NCBI GenBank assembly: GCA_014607495.2
Contig: CP053167.1
Coordinates: 11,036,001 to 11,100,000 of the forward strand
Length of the DNA stretch: 64,000 nt
Direction: 5' to 3'
From: Carposina sasakii
Taxonomy: Eukaryota; Arthropoda; Insecta; Lepidoptera; Carposinidae
This document shows, piece after piece, positions 54,365 to 64,000 of this stretch; positions within the stretch are counted from its first letter, which is position 1; every line of letters starts with the position of its first letter. The notes beneath the pieces were generated by a model. The model was not told where the DNA came from. It saw only the letters and a list, made by a program, of their open reading frames with translations, and did not search any database. A program made the position numbers and the translations under genes.

Positions 54365-55960
54365 GTCGGAGTGTGTAATTAAACAGAGTTCACGCGCTTT
54401 AGTGTCAAGCTTGAAGAAAAAAAGTATTATCACTACCCAGGACTCATGTACTTGAGTAAGGCCACTGTAAATAACAGCGAACAAGTTTTTTATACACAAC
54501 TCAGTTTAAGCCTGAAGTTACGATACTCGTACTTGCGGGGTTTTTAATACTATTCATACGTAGGGTAACTCTACCCTAGAATACCCATTCTACCTAGGAT
54601 GTGTCACTCTGAGCACGTCTTAATGTGATAATTAGGTATCAGCCAGGTTATCTATACATATTCTACTATGCTAAAACATGTTATTTTTTTTAACCACTGT
54701 TCTCTCTAATAAATTCATAAATAAATATCTGTAACAGATTCAATGATACTAACTCATATATTTTATTTACACATGTCCGATTCCCAATCTCCACGCACCC
54801 CTGCAGTGCTGGTAACTGGTGTGATATTACCAGGGGTTGATAATTGCTACCCTAGAGATTGATTACCCCTCTTCCCTGTTGTGATTTCCATTGTATTCCT
54901 ATAATGGTGTACTTAGGGTATTTGTCTCTTTGTATATGTTTTTGTTACAAATTGAGAGCACGTAGAGAAATTATCTTAGGGTGTTGAGAACCCATTATGG
55001 AACCCAAATAGATTGTAGTAACAAGAAATTGTCATTTTTTTACTTGTAGGTGCGAAATAAGTATTTGGGCACTTATAGCTTTAAACCTTACTATTATGAC
55101 CTTGATTTGTTTTTTTTATTTACACAAAAAATCTTTTTGCTTAGTTCATACACACTTCTACTATTCACACCTACTATCGTCCTAACATCACATCTCGCTA
55201 ATATCCCGCAATCACGCCACATCTCCCGAGGGTCAGCAGCTCTCAATGTGAGAATCATCAGGTGTATGCAAGAGTGATTTACTGTCTGCATTTCTGTTCA
55301 TTTGTGTTAAATACTTTTAATGGATTATTTGTGATTTATTAGTTGTTGCACGCATAATGCATTTAGGAAATGGTTTTTCAAATGGCATACAAAGTGATCC
55401 ATGCTTTTATAATAGACTCTTGCACCTCCACCATCGTTGCTCTCATTGTGATGAAGCAAATATTGTACATATTGTACTAGCATAAAGTACAAATGGTATC
55501 AAAACCTAAACAAAACAAAAAATCAAATAAAAATTTGGAGAACCTTGCGAAAAGTAAAGGTCGACGCACACCCGTCGTCGCGGGCCCGATCCGCGATCTT
55601 ATCGGGCCCGTAAATAAGGCCCGGCCGTGACAAGTGCGCCCATTAGGGGCCCACGGACAAGGACAAAAAATGCACCACTGCTGGCATGCTGGTGTAGGAG
55701 CGGCAAAAAAGTTCGTCATTATTTTTAGTCTAGCCAGGATAAAGATAGTAAACTAATACTAACTACTGAACTACGTGTCCGAAAACCTAACATAAATCAG
55801 AGTCAATTACCAAAATATTCTTTGTGCTATTATTAACCAAGATGCAAATAAAAATATTAGATGTACATATTTTTAATTTGAAAATATATGAGATTAAAAT
55901 AATTACGGAGTAAGTATTTTGATAATAATTCGGTAAACTTTTAACAGCATTGATATAATA
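54365..55960. other. Intergenic stretch, no gene seen
   Basis: Mostly AT-rich. A GC-rich patch at 55558-55640 (GCGGGCCCGATCCGCG and GATCTTATCGGGCCCG) looks like part of a repeat. The ORFs over it on the minus strand (55477-55719) are unsupported. Confidence 0.5.
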
Positions 55961-55962
55961 AT

Positions 55963-56215
55963 GACGGCCGATTGGTGTAGTAGGTAGTGACCCTGCCTGC
56001 GACGCCATAGGTCCTGGGTTCGAATCCCGGTAGGTGCAAACATTGATATGATGAATATTAATGTTTGTTTCGAGTCATGGATGTTTCTATACTTATCTAT
56101 GTATTTATATACCATTGCTTAGTACCCACGACACAAGACCGTATGGAACTTAATGTGGCACTAAGTTAATGTGTTGTGAAGTGTGTGAATATTTATTTTA
56201 TTATTTATTTATTTA
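55963..56215 (+). mobile_element. tRNA-derived SINE, near full length
   Basis: It starts GACGGCCGATTGGTGTAGTA and has the B box GGGTTCGAATCCC (about 56018). It continues GTTTCGAGTCATGGATGTTT and TTGCTTAGTACCCACGACAC, and ends in an (ATTT)n-like tail. It is the best forward copy of the family in the window. Confidence 0.87.
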
Positions 56216-56218
56216 ATA

Positions 56219-57690
56219 ATGTAAAAAATTTACCGAATATAGATAATTTTATTCATTTTATCAGCTCGAAAAATGTTTGACCAAATAGCGTTTAATCCAT
56301 TTCGTATTAGGTACCTACTTTACTAGTTCAATTTGCAACATCAAAAATATCAAACAAAAACTCTACCTTATTTATCTGCTAACCCTACTAGATCAAGGTG
56401 TGTCAAACGAAGGGAAATATAAAAAACGGCGACCTGTCAACAAGAATCCTGTTAACTACGCAAATGTATGCGTTACTATTAAATTATAAGATAACGAACA
56501 CACCCCCTAGACCAACGTACTTCATTATCACACAATAGTGACGATCGTAATTAATTGTCGCCAATGATTCCTAATTTTTTCACATAGACAGTTAATTTTA
56601 TAAAGTTCACGGACATCGCGTGAGTGTACAGCGAGCTTTATGTATTTATTGTACATTTTACATTATGTGTTTTATCATGCTTACACACGACAGACAGGTT
56701 GGAATTTTTCTTGCCAGAGAGAATAGAAAGTACGTTTTTTGCCGTTCGATAACACTTAACATTTTACTCAGCAACAAAGCCAGCAGTAGTGTAAAAGCAT
56801 TTTTTATACATGATGGACGTATATTAAGGTTATAATTATTAATTACTTATAATCGTACTGTCGAGATCATGTCCACATAAGTTGTGTGTGACTCGAAATC
56901 ACGCATGTTTAATTTTAGATATTGTGGAGAATTTCTACGCAACTCAGCAATATCTAATATTTGTTGAATAGGTTCTTTTCAGTGGGCTATTTTCATTTAG
57001 TTCCCCTAACATCTTTTTTCTTAATACCTGTATCAGTATTCTCTGAATTCGAGTCCAATAAGGTATATACCGAATTCCATGTAACAATTTTTTTTTTAAT
57101 TTTTAAAATTTCATCGACAAACTGATATTTTAAATATCAAGGCCTTATAAACAAGTGCTGCTCTTATCTCGTAACCACAGAGCGGTGCATGTTACCAGAA
57201 CGTGCGCTATCTGTAGCAGGTGATTCCATCTCAATTGACCCAGCATATAGCAGTGTTAGTATAGTACACGCGCCGCCCGACTTTGTTACCTCCCATGCAT
57301 TGTTAATAGGGATTATAAGGGATATAAAGAATCTAATAAGTAATACTTATTATTTAGGCATTATTTAGTTAAGTATTTGTAAAAATTATTACGTACATGT
57401 TGATTGTTTTATTCTGGTTTTCATTTATTTATTGCAGAATAAGTGGTGTTATATTTTTATTAAATCCAATGACATTATTATGTTTGGCTTGCATTTTTGT
57501 TAACTAAATTGTTTTATTTTATGTATCCCATCTGAATCACTCTCATACGGGTCCAGATGAATACCAGGCACTGCTAACCATCTACGAGTATCTAGCCTGG
57601 CATTACGCTGAACAAGATAAGATATGTTGACCATTGCATAATATTATTTTTCTGAATATATATTTTCTTACTCATGACAACTTTATGAAT
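56219..57690. other. Intergenic stretch, no gene seen
   Basis: Contains a strongly decayed foldback MITE at about 56886-57036 (CGAAATCACGCATGTTTAAT, CAGTGGGCTATTTTCAT). A slightly GC-richer patch at 57180-57300 has no recognised meaning. Confidence 0.45.
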
Positions 57691-57840
57691 AAAATTATTA
57701 ATAAAGAAATGGAAAAAATTCCTCACCCGGGTGAGAATCGAACCCACGACCTCTGCATTCCGAATTTTACCATCTCTTTTTGAAATTACATTATTGGAAA
57801 CGTTATTTTTCATCCCGATAGCTATACATAAGCCAAATCA
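57690..57840 (-). mobile_element. tRNA-like SINE copy lacking its A box
   Basis: On the minus strand the upstream block (TAGCTATCGGGATGAAAAAT to GATGGTAAAATTCG) runs directly into GGAATGCAGAGGTCGTGGG and the B box GGTTCGATTC. Compared with 17605-17825, about 50 bp holding the D-arm and A box are missing. The TTTATTAATAATTTTATTC tail is kept. Confidence 0.65.
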
Positions 57841-58042
57841 AAACTTTATGAATGTTGAGTTCCCCTACACATGTCGGTATTGCTCACTAGAGGGCGTTCT
57901 AATAGATTGAACTCCAATTGGACTTGACATTTACACCCCCGACTACCCTCTAAACTAGTGGAAATACTACTCTGTATAACGGCTTTGTTTTTGGAAATGG
58001 AAAAAGAATATTGCGTTTCGTATGATACACAGTTATTAATTA

Positions 58043-58397
58043 TACAGGATGTTTTTTGGTCGTCAACGTTCCCGAATACTACGGAATCTCCTCATCATCA
58101 CGATCATTTTTCTCCATGGGAGCACATCTGGGAAGTGACTGGTTCCCAAGGTATTAGGGTCTAAAGTTGAGTAAATAGCCTACGTTTTTTTGCATAAATG
58201 CACATAGACGCGCGTAACAACATTTTTTCACGAAAAATAATTAAAATTGGCTAAAAGAAAACTAACACAAACACTGGATTCTATAAATTTCGCCCGATCA
58301 AGTAATAAAAAAAAATTACATCGTTCTCAGCATTTTTTTATTTGATGTATAGAGTATGTACCCTTCGTTAAGGGTGGCAACGAAAAAACATCTTGTA
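58043..58397 (-). mobile_element. TACAGGATG MITE (360-bp family), diverged copy
   Basis: Starts TACAGGATGTTTTTTGGTCG and ends AACGAAAAAACATCTTGTA. The family landmarks are present with more changes than in the other copies. Confidence 0.8.
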
Positions 58398-58587
58398 TAG
58401 TGTAGTTTTGAAAATAAAGCCAAAGTTCAATGTACCGATATAGGTATATAACCACTAACTTGACTAAGCTAATAGCGCCTGATACAACGCCATATAATTA
58501 AACATGAACTACTTAAATGTCTCGAATAGGAACAGAAGATTTAGCGTCAAGGAGCTTTTCGATAAAATTTTGTAAGTACATATGATG

Positions 58588-58735
58588 ATGACCTCCGACC
58601 GTATTTCGGCCAAGGCGACCAATCTCTTCGGAGATTGGTCAGGTACGCAGGAGATATTATAGTGCACAAGTGTGTGCGCAAACACAGATGCACTCTCTAT
58701 TCCCTCTCTCTCATAGTCCGATGGGACGGATACGA
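58588..58735 (+). repeat. Dispersed repeat (CCGACCGTATTTCGGCCAAG), short copy
   Basis: Matches the first two-thirds of 44578-44790 and stops after the GTCCGATGGGACGG block. Confidence 0.65.
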
Positions 58736-60920
58736 ACATATACGGATAGCATAGAAACGGCATAATATGATAAAGGCCATGTTTTATTCCACGGATATGT
58801 CCTATATCTAGTAAAAAAAACAATCTATCTTGGGATATAAGCGTATGCAGGCGAACAGACAGGCCCTAGAGGTTTCGTGGAAGCCATCCCGTGCCGACTG
58901 TCCCACGCACGTCCCACGGTATAAATCTTTGTCGCTTCTTACTGAATTTTATATAAACGGCACAAAACGGATTACTTCTACTACTTTTATGTCATGCTGG
59001 TTGTTTTGGAAGACCTAAAACTGGGAAAATATAAATAGCATGTAATGCTCAAGTTGCTGTGACAATAGCACCAAAAATTATATTTTGGGCAATATGCGGT
59101 ACCTATACCTACTTTTAAATCGCAAGATCACGCCATTATGACAGACTGAAATTTTCATAGGCATGTGCGTGCAGTTCAAAGAAATTCTGCCGAATTATTA
59201 CAACAATAGTCATGACTGAGATATTTTATCTAATACAACTAACAAAACATATAATAACTTCGTTTATGAAGTTAATTGACTCGTTTCAGTCGCTGCAGTG
59301 CTGGTAACGGCAGATTTGAGAATAAGAGCAAATTGGGTGCTTCCAGCGCAGAAGGAAGCGTCAATTAAAAGGGAATTCATCAGTGAGACACGTCCACCGC
59401 CACGCTATTACTGCGGTGGGCTACTACTGAAACTCGAAGCAGAGATCTGTCAATGTGGTTTTATATCTAGTTTGTATAACTAAGAATTACTTTAATAGTT
59501 ACAAAAGAGCGTGAAAGTTCCTCGTTTATATATTGTCATATTATACGAGTATCGTAACGTATATACCTGACACAGATATGCTAAAAGTGGCTGTAAGATC
59601 TCCATGGCGACCCTGCAGTTCTGGATACCCCATATTTAGTAATACAGCCATATGTATGTTATATATTACCTAGGCAGGTAGGTACATACACGTTCAGATA
59701 GGTACTTTCTTTACAAACACAGTAATTTTTTAATTAAAATACAATAGAATTATGTAGAACTCTCACAATAATTAAAAAATATATTAAGCTCTCATTGATA
59801 ATGAATATACGAGTATATTTGGACTCGCCTGTAAACCGACGATGTAAATAACTCATTCAAGTTACATAGAGTTACATTTTGCTCTCGTTTATATGATGAA
59901 AACTCGAATACCAGCTGACTGTTGGATAGAAATCGATATGTCATCGAGAACCACTGGTAGCTCCTCACAAAATCGTGCAGTTTATCATGCCGAATGGTTA
60001 ATAAATTCGCTGTCATCACAGCTCCGCGCTTCACGGGATATTTCGGGATGATGGTTTTTTTTTGTTTCCTCCATACCGCAGCATCGCTCCTTTTCTATAA
60101 ACGTTCGGGGATAAATCTCGGTGAAGTTACACTATCGTCATAACTAACCCATCACCACAAATCCCCTGTCATCGACGGCTTAGCCGGGATTATCGTAACA
60201 TACACTGACTTTTAGCACTGGATCATAGAGACATGTTAACGAGGCACATTAAGGATGTTACTGCTGGCAGCTCAGGATGTCTCGTAGATCACCACATTAT
60301 ATGGTCACTGTTCTAGGAGATTGGATACTGCTTTTATGATGTAGAGAGGGATTTGGAGCTTGGTTTAGAAATACATATATAGGCCTTACATACTTAGATA
60401 AGTCTTTGTAACAAAATTATTTTTATAAAAAGATCCGATGTTGATGCGGGGCTTCAATAGAATACATCAACTGCATCTTAGGAGCATTCTCTCATCTTTG
60501 CATATACAGACTATATAATATTCCAGTTTAAGTGCCATGATTTCTTTCTTTCTGATCTTCGAAAAATACTCAAAAATAGCGACATCCTCACAAAGCAATC
60601 TCGACTTGCTTCGTTCCACCAATTCGGGCGGGAGTCTCATCCAATCAGCTACCGACGTAGCGTGTAACGAAGGGCACGTGCGGCATGTGCGCGGGATTAG
60701 CGGCGCCAGTGTCTACGCCGCTTCCGTGACGCGATTAGGAAGTACTGCTATAATAGACCACATCTTTTTATGTTATGCTGTTTTAGATATCTGCGTGGTT
60801 AAGCACGGATAATTGCTAGTAGGCACAATTGTCAGACGATTGGCATAGTTGATCCTGCTGTGCCGCGATAGGACCTGGGTTCAATTCTCGATAGGTACAA
60901 AAACACCGGTGATTATACTA
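58736..60920. other. Intergenic stretch, no gene supported
   Basis: Small reverse fragments of the GATGCAGCTGATGTATTCTA family lie near 59590-59655 and 60436-60515. A CpG-richer patch at 60620-60740 falls in a 91-codon ORF (60537-60812) that I do not recognise. A decayed tRNA-derived SINE piece (CCTGGGTTCAATTCTCG) lies near 60870. Confidence 0.45.
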
Positions 60921-60922
60921 GT

Positions 60923-61032
60923 GGGGTAAGCACGAACCTTTTTACGCGGCGTAACGCTAGCGACTCGCTAGCAATGTGATTTGACAGTTTGACGCTAGCA
61001 TTACGTACTATCGAGAGGTTCGTGCTTACCCC
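60923..61032. mobile_element. 110-bp MITE with 17-bp perfect inverted repeats
   Basis: GGGGTAAGCACGAACCT at 60923-60939 is the exact complement of 61016-61032. The inside holds GCGACTCGCTAGCAATG and further CTAGC words. It is too short to code. Confidence 0.75.
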
Positions 61033-61224
61033 TCTGATAGATGGAATTCAGAGTTTTTCCCCGCACCCCAATGGAAAAAGCAATGCCATTCAGGAAAGAA
61101 AACATCATATAGGTACTAGCGAATCAGGCTGACTTACCAGTAGATATATCACATAAGTAGATACGTAGAATCCATTCTAAGGGATTACTACGAGTAGATA
61201 TTGGCAATCGATATTGGCCCTATT

Positions 61225-61385
61225 CGCGATATTATCTACATAGGGGTTCCGAAACTTTTTTCTCATAGACCCCTTCAAAAGTTAACTGGTTCAGGTGGAC
61301 CCCCTACAGGCCTACACCACATACGAATTTATTTGTTAACCCCCATTTTTTCACGTCAATGTAGACCCCCGTCAAGTCTCCACTA
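61225..61385. repeat. Decayed hAT-MITE-like fragment
   Basis: GGGGTTCCGAAACTTTTTTC followed by several GACCCCC words resembles the arthropod hAT MITEs that begin CAGTGGTTCCCAA. The termini and target duplication are not identifiable. Confidence 0.35.
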
Positions 61386-61407
61386 ATCTACATCTTCAAA
61401 TCTAAAA

Positions 61408-61500
61408 ATGGTTGTCCCAAAATGGGGTAACCAGAACTGCAGGATTGCAAAGAAGATTTCTACTGCCACGCATAGCGGGATCACATGGGGCCTGTAACTT
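61408..61500 (+). repeat. Fragment of the GATGCAGCTGATGTATTCTA family (5' part)
   Basis: GTTGTCCCAAAATGGGGTAA, CCAGAACTGCAGGATTGC and CCACGCATAGCGGG match the start of the element at 20186-20425. The overlapping 62-codon frame is not a gene. Confidence 0.55.
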
Positions 61501-62090
61501 CTGTGAGCGAGAACCATTTAATCTAATCTATTTTCAGCTAGTAGCAATCGGACATCGATTTTACACCGTAACGCAACATCAGCTATCTCCGTTATCGTAG
61601 TGTTGTCCAGCCATAAAAACCGTAACGCGTTCACAACGACCACTACAAAACTGGTTAACGTTATAATAACGTCGTAGAGCGCTGTTAACCGACTCTTGGT
61701 GCGATAAGAGCTGTTTTACTGCTCCCCTTATCTCTAACTATGTGTAAGCTTGCGACAATAGATAGCTTTACAGATTTCGTTATGAAACCTTTATTGTAGA
61801 GTTGTGGAGTTTAAATTTGTTCGGCATTTATGCGGGCAATAATGTTGTATATGCCTGGATTATTTATTTAAATGTCAATGGATAAAGCTAATTGTTTATA
61901 GTTTAGATGTTAAAATTATTTATTAAGTACTTAAGATTACCTAGGCACATAACATGAAATTACATGTACCTACCTAGATAGTGACACATTTGAGTTAGTA
62001 GTACCTACTGGTTTGGTAACCAAGTATAGTATCACTATACTATAAATATATTTAACATAAGTCCACTGTTAATTTATATTAATAATTATT
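61501..62090. other. AT-rich intergenic stretch, no gene seen
   Basis: No exon, RNA gene or recognised repeat. Confidence 0.5.
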
Positions 62091-62170
62091 ATAAAATTAT
62101 TAATAAAGAAATGGAAAAAATTCTTCACCAGGGTGGGAATCGAACTCACGACCTCTGCATTCCGCGTGCC
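62091..62170 (-). mobile_element. tRNA-like SINE fragment
   Basis: On the minus strand it reads GGAATGCAGAGGTCGTGAG, the B box GTTCGATTCCC and the tail TTCTTTATTAATAATTTTAT. The 5' half with the A box is missing. Confidence 0.6.
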
Positions 62171-62220
62171 CGTTAATAATTATTTCAAATCAGTTCATTC
62201 AAAGAGAACAAATCTTGAAG

Positions 62221-63905
62221 TTTTTTTTTTTTTTTTTTTAATCCTGCTTCTTGGCAATCTGTTTATTAAAACAATAATCCAATCTGCTGTTTGATTAGAT
62301 CCGGTTTTGGTGTTGCATTCAGAAAGGTGTGTCCAGTGAGGCACCTCTCAATCTCTCTCTGCGAATCTCTCCGCTATACCTTGCACACTGTGTCTTTTCA
62401 GTCTGGAAAATTTAAGGCTGCCAATTCCGTGCAGCTGAGTGGCTAGTTCATTTTTATGTCTATCTAGTCTTTCTTGATAGTTTTTGCTGTAGGACTCTAT
62501 TTCCTGTTTCACTGTTTTCAGTCTGATATCCATGTACATATATTTATTACTTATATGCTGAGGTATTCCTAACATGCTTCGGATGGTTTTGTTTTGGAAT
62601 CTTTCCAGTATCTCAATGTTACTATAGCTTGCAGTACCCCATAGCTGAATGCCGTAAGTCCAAATTGGTTTAATGATAGATTTGTAAACAACCATTTTGC
62701 TGTTGTCTGTGAGTTGAGATTTGCGTCCGATTAGCCAGTCCATATTACGGATTTTGCAGTTGAGTTGTATTCGCTTAGTCCAAATGTGTTTGCGCCAGGT
62801 TAAGCGGCGATCCAGATGTATTCCGAGGTATTTTACATCTTCCGCTTGGGGTACTTGTTCGTTGTAGAGTAGAACCGGTGGACACGTTTTTCTTCTAAGG
62901 GTGTAGGTTACGTGCACAGATTTACTTGTATTAGCCCTGATGCGCCATTTCTTGAACCATTCCTCAATTAAGGTCAGATGTCTTTGAAGGTTAATTGATG
63001 CTATGTCGGGGTCCTCGTGTACAGAGAGCAGTGCTGTATCATCAGCGTATGTAGCTGTGGTAGTAGTATTGTCTACAGTCGGTAGATCAGCAGTAAATAT
63101 TAAGTAGAGAACCGGCCCTAAGATGCTACCCTGCGGTACTCCTGATCCGATCTCCTGCATTTCAGAGAGTTCCGCATTGAATTTGACTTCAAAGCATCTT
63201 TTTTCGAGGTAAGACTTAATGATCAGAAGGAAAGAATGGGGCAGGGCTTGTTTTATCTTGAAGAGTAGTCCTTCATGCCAAACCCTGTCGAATGCTTGAC
63301 TTATGTCCAGGAATATCGCGGAGCAGTATTGTTTATTTTCTAGAGCTCTGTTTATGGTGTCAACTAATCGGTGCACTTGTTCTATGGTACCATGACCTTC
63401 CCTAAAGCCGAATTGGTGTTTTGGGATGATTTCGTCTAGATGTTCTCGCATTCTATTGAGTATAATTTTTTCAAGCAATTTTCCAGCAATTGGCAGCAAA
63501 CTTATGGGCCTGTACGACGACACTTCTTGTGGTGATTTACCTGGTTTCGGTACCATTACAACCTGGGCTATTTTCCATTGGCTTGGAAAGACTGATAGCC
63601 TTAAGCATGCGTTGAAAATGATCACTAACATAAGTATTCCCTTTTTAGGGAGATTTTTTAGTAGAGGGGTATCAATTTTGTCATATCCTGGTGATTTGCA
63701 GTCTTGCAGCTTATAGATCTCTTTGAGCAGTTCTCTTGGTGTAACACTTTTCAGGGGTAGACACATTTGTACAGCTGAACCAATGGCTTTGCCTATGTTA
63801 TCATCATGGTCCTGACTGGCACTGGGGAGTGGTTGGAATACTCTTGCTATATAGCCATGATGAAGCAAAGTAGATATACTCGTATGCTTTGTAACATTTT
63901 CTTTC
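62221..63905 (-). mobile_element. 5'-truncated Jockey-type LINE with poly(A) tail
   Basis: On the minus strand the element ends in a poly(A) run, seen as 19 T at 62221-62239, about 110 bp after the ORF stop. Upstream of about 63905 the frame is closed by a stop. The endonuclease domain expected before the reverse transcriptase is not visible up to the window edge, so the copy is 5' truncated or broken there. The start coordinate of the truncation is approximate. Confidence 0.85.
62348..63868 (-). CDS. Reverse transcriptase of a Jockey-clade LINE (partial ORF2)
   Basis: A 506-codon open frame contains a complete RT domain. In order: KSPGYDKI and YRPISLLP (115-126 region), HQFGFREGHGTIEQ (151-164), FLDISQAFDRVWH (186-198, catalytic Asp188), GVPQGSILGPVLY (243-255), YADD (274-277) and YLGIHLDRRLTW. 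A Jockey-type C-terminal region follows, with KPIWTYGIQLWG and a natural stop at 62348. No stop or frameshift breaks the domain. The first residue in the frame is not a real start, because the frame continues a little upstream and the N-terminal endonuclease is missing. It acts in target-primed reverse transcription. The plus-strand frame 63426-63716 is a shadow. Confidence 0.93.
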   Translation of the reverse strand: MLHHGYIARVFQPLPSASQDHDDNIGKAIGSAVQMCLPLKSVTPRELLKEIYKLQDCKSPGYDKIDTPLLKNLPKKGILMLVIIFNACLRLSVFPSQWKIAQVVMVPKPGKSPQEVSSYRPISLLPIAGKLLEKIILNRMREHLDEIIPKHQFGFREGHGTIEQVHRLVDTINRALENKQYCSAIFLDISQAFDRVWHEGLLFKIKQALPHSFLLIIKSYLEKRCFEVKFNAELSEMQEIGSGVPQGSILGPVLYLIFTADLPTVDNTTTTATYADDTALLSVHEDPDIASINLQRHLTLIEEWFKKWRIRANTSKSVHVTYTLRRKTCPPVLLYNEQVPQAEDVKYLGIHLDRRLTWRKHIWTKRIQLNCKIRNMDWLIGRKSQLTDNSKMVVYKSIIKPIWTYGIQLWGTASYSNIEILERFQNKTIRSMLGIPQHISNKYMYMDIRLKTVKQEIESYSKNYQERLDRHKNELATQLHGIGSLKFSRLKRHSVQGIAERFAERD

Positions 63906-64000
63906 CTTCATGCACCTCTATGTTACCTTTACTATATCATACATGCATTTCTTTTGCAAACTACACAGCATAATAAAGAAACTACCATTACGCCGATATA

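Noticed and set aside
1..64000. CRISPR arrays, bacterial operons, rRNA genes, telomeric TTAGG runs
   Set aside because: None were seen. The window is intron-bearing eukaryotic nuclear DNA.

Overview
The window looks like nuclear DNA of a moth or butterfly. This is an inference from AT-rich sequence, short eukaryotic exons with GT-AG introns, and many copies of short repeat types that I associate with Lepidoptera: tRNA-derived SINEs, dispersed repeats carrying a GACTTCGTCCGCG-type box, TACAGGGTG-ended MITEs and (GAT)n-tailed LINE ends. Most of the 64 kb is transposable-element sequence. Only two host genes can be supported.

Layout. Positions 1-11275 hold two direct copies (1-4923 and 7129-11275) of one non-coding, repeat-rich segment, separated by about 2.2 kb; copy A carries a 783-bp block that copy B lacks. 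From 11276 to 23104 there are AT-rich intergenic sequence, SINEs and MITEs. A hAT element with a perfect 8-bp target duplication lies at 23113-25738; it holds a broken hAT transposase tail and a nested, broken LINE. Positions 26300-31000 are again AT-rich sequence and repeats.

The main host gene is a four-exon sugar-transporter gene (facilitated trehalose transporter Tret1-like, MFS) on the plus strand, 31122-43013, 509 codons plus stop, with a poly(A) signal at 43409. Its first intron contains a 564-bp near-perfect palindrome whose two arms each carry a hammerhead-ribozyme-like motif in opposite orientation. This is the most unusual item in the window. A pair of inverted 460-470-bp TIR elements also flanks exon 2.

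On the opposite strand, two short exons at 45285-45387 and 45820-45937 encode part of the PH-BEACH region of a neurobeachin/rugose protein, with matching splice phases. The rest of that gene is not visible here.

Positions 47666-54364 are a nest: an old TIR element broken by a MITE and by a full-length Ty3/gypsy LTR retrotransposon (48287-54159) with 334-bp LTRs that look identical by eye and a 4-bp target duplication. Its single Gag-Pol ORF starts with an arginine/serine-rich domain and appears to end on a separate 3' exon reached by a 578-bp intron. The right end (62221-63905) is a 5'-truncated Jockey-type LINE on the minus strand with an intact reverse transcriptase domain and a poly(A) tail.

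All family names come from motif recognition by eye. No database search was run.
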